DNA of 64,000 nt, taken from Setaria digitata. Lineage: Eukaryota > Nematoda > Chromadorea > Rhabditida > Setariidae. A program made the translations under genes and the position numbers. Shown here piece by piece: positions 62,732 through 64,000 of the stretch. The notes beneath the pieces were generated by a model. That model was not told the origin of the DNA, ran no database searches, and saw nothing but the letters and a program-made list of their open reading frames with translations. Within the stretch, counting starts at the first letter, position 1. Each line of letters starts with the position of its first letter. The DNA lies in assembly GCA_003640385.1 (NCBI GenBank), contig RCAB01000268.1:1-64000 (forward strand), written 5' to 3'.

Positions 62732-64000
62732 ATGCCTATGCGAAAATTTTCCATTGACTTACTGTTTTTTAAACGTACCTATACGTTGCTCAAAATAGTC
62801 TTCCCATTTTCACGATGTCGGATAGTGCCAAGTTCATTTCTTATTGCTATATGTGTCATCATTGTTTCGATTGCAGGTTACTATTTACACTAGATGTTAG
62901 ATTTCATCCGTGTCTTTGAAAATATTTCAAATCAGTGATATGAATTGATTAGGAAAAAAGAAGCAGTAGATCTAGTATGGATAATATTCATTTTTAATTG
63001 CCACACAGATAAGATAGAGATTGAGTCAGAAGCAGATTGAGGAAGCGTTAGTGTTATTTACAGTTAAACAGTGAAGAGGAAATTCATTTTTTATTTGTAG
63101 TATTTGAAACTCAAGTATTAAAAAAGCAGGATTAGTGCTTGTGATTTTGAATACTAAAATTGTATTTTTTTTCCAGTACTGGATTTTTTTTCTTTATATT
63201 TTTCTAGATCAAGTGGCAACTTATTTCGTAGGTGTTTTACCGAGTGAATTTTATGTCGCGCTTGGCAATCGCGATATTACAACATTTCGATTACTTACTG
63301 CGAAAGCAACTTTAATTATTTTATCGAAAGCTTCGGTAAGCATTTGTTTTTTTTTGGTTTATTAATGTTGTCAGTTATTTTCACTAATGTCTTATTAAGT
63401 AGCTCACAATTTTACTAAGCGATACCTAGATATTTGGTGCTCGTGTAAAGTTCTTCTGGTATGCTTTGGATTTTTTGGTATTTCACATCATAGCTCCGAA
63501 AGCTTCAGGTGAAAGAATATGGGATGGAAAGCGTTGGGTACTAGATGGATCGAAAAGTTAAATGATATAATTTTTCCATTCATGTTTTACCTTTTTGACG
63601 AAAGATTTTCTACAACCTGCTACTGTTTGAATTCAAGGGAAATTTATTAGGCGCTCTCCTTCCTTCTCCTCCTGTCTCCAATGTAATTAAAAAAATTAGA
63701 TCTTTTTGAATGAATTTGTTTCATTTGCAATACCATCAGGTAACATTATTGCTATCACTGTTATCCTATTTTGGATGGTTTATGTTCACTCTTAATCGGC
63801 GGTATCCTATGATTAATTTATCTCTTCGTGCCGTGCTCTCCAAATTTTTCAAATATAAAAATCTGATGTTTCAGACGTTATCAGCAATAAAATATATGGC
63901 GGCGCAGTTATTTTTAAAATTTCGCGAAACCACTGGATTTACACTACATCGGTTATATTTTAAGCGACAGGGATATTATCGATTAAATGTTCTCGATGAT
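62732..64000 (+). CDS. ABCD4: ABCD4-like lysosomal cobalamin ABC transporter, 5' part
   Basis: Three exons are visible: 62732-62876, 63208-63335 and 63875 to the window end, giving 133 residues in consistent phase with the frame still open at 64000. It matches the N-terminal half-transporter region of human ABCD4: LLKIVFP, then a first membrane helix ([14 protein letters not shown]), then [20 protein letters not shown] (human has [20 protein letters not shown]), and [20 protein letters not shown] (human has [20 protein letters not shown]). ABCD4 acts with LMBD1 to export vitamin B12 from lysosomes. The C. elegans relative is pmp-5. The nucleotide-binding domain would lie beyond the window. 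I treat 63739-63874 as intron although it reads open from a CAG at 63738, because the family alignment continues directly from residue 91 into the exon at 63875. A TTTTTAG acceptor ends at 62686. Confidence 0.85.

Noticed and set aside
63739..63874. Open continuation after a CAG before ABCD4 exon 3
   Set aside because: It would insert 45 residues exactly where the ABCD4 alignment is contiguous. The TTTCAG at 63874 restores the family sequence, so this is treated as intron; a minor isoform is possible.

Overview
The window is nuclear DNA of a nematode, and most likely of a spirurid/filarial worm. It is AT-rich with many poly-A/T tracts. Its genes have many small introns. Several start codons sit just after a 3' splice-acceptor sequence, as expected for spliced-leader trans-splicing. 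Two transthyretin-like (TTR) genes of the nematode-specific family are present. The species cannot be named from sequence alone. I rebuilt every gene model by hand from splice signals. The 10 main models (9 complete, 1 running off the window end) keep phase across every junction, which is the main support for them.

Layout from left to right. A minus-strand gene for a secreted, cysteine-rich modular protein lies at 0.6-3.0 kb. It is followed by 7.8 kb without a supported gene, which holds a 484-bp pure CT tract and a 42-bp minisatellite. Next comes REPS, an EH-domain endocytic adaptor of 14 coding exons (10.8-15.3 kb, minus). It is head-to-head with a TTC5/Strap-like TPR protein (16.9-20.2 kb, plus). 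A small heat-shock protein (21.3-22.5 kb, minus) has a candidate heat-shock element upstream. A short unrecognised membrane protein lies near 26.8-27.3 kb. Two tandem TTR-like secreted proteins follow (30.3-31.2 and 32.9-34.2 kb, plus).

After 5.5 kb of empty AT-rich DNA come three minus-strand genes. The first is a DNA-binding protein with the two helix-turn-helix domains of pogo/Tigger transposases but no nuclease domain (39.7-45.0 kb). The second is an 80-residue, five-exon protein with synuclein-like lysine-threonine-lysine-glutamate repeats (48.3-52.1 kb). The third is an ATF4-type bZIP factor (53.5-55.5 kb). The right end carries the first three supported exons of ABCD4, the lysosomal vitamin B12 transporter (62.7-64.0 kb, plus, running off the window).

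The most notable observation is in the ATF4-like gene. Its 5' leader encodes a 59-codon upstream reading frame, split by one intron, that overlaps the main start out of frame by 92 nt. This matches the inhibitory uORF2 arrangement of vertebrate ATF4. The protein also carries a DSGxxxS motif like the beta-TrCP degron of ATF4. The genes look like an ordinary chromosomal neighbourhood rather than one pathway. I see no CRISPR array, bacterial operon, intact transposon or recognisable tRNA/rRNA gene.
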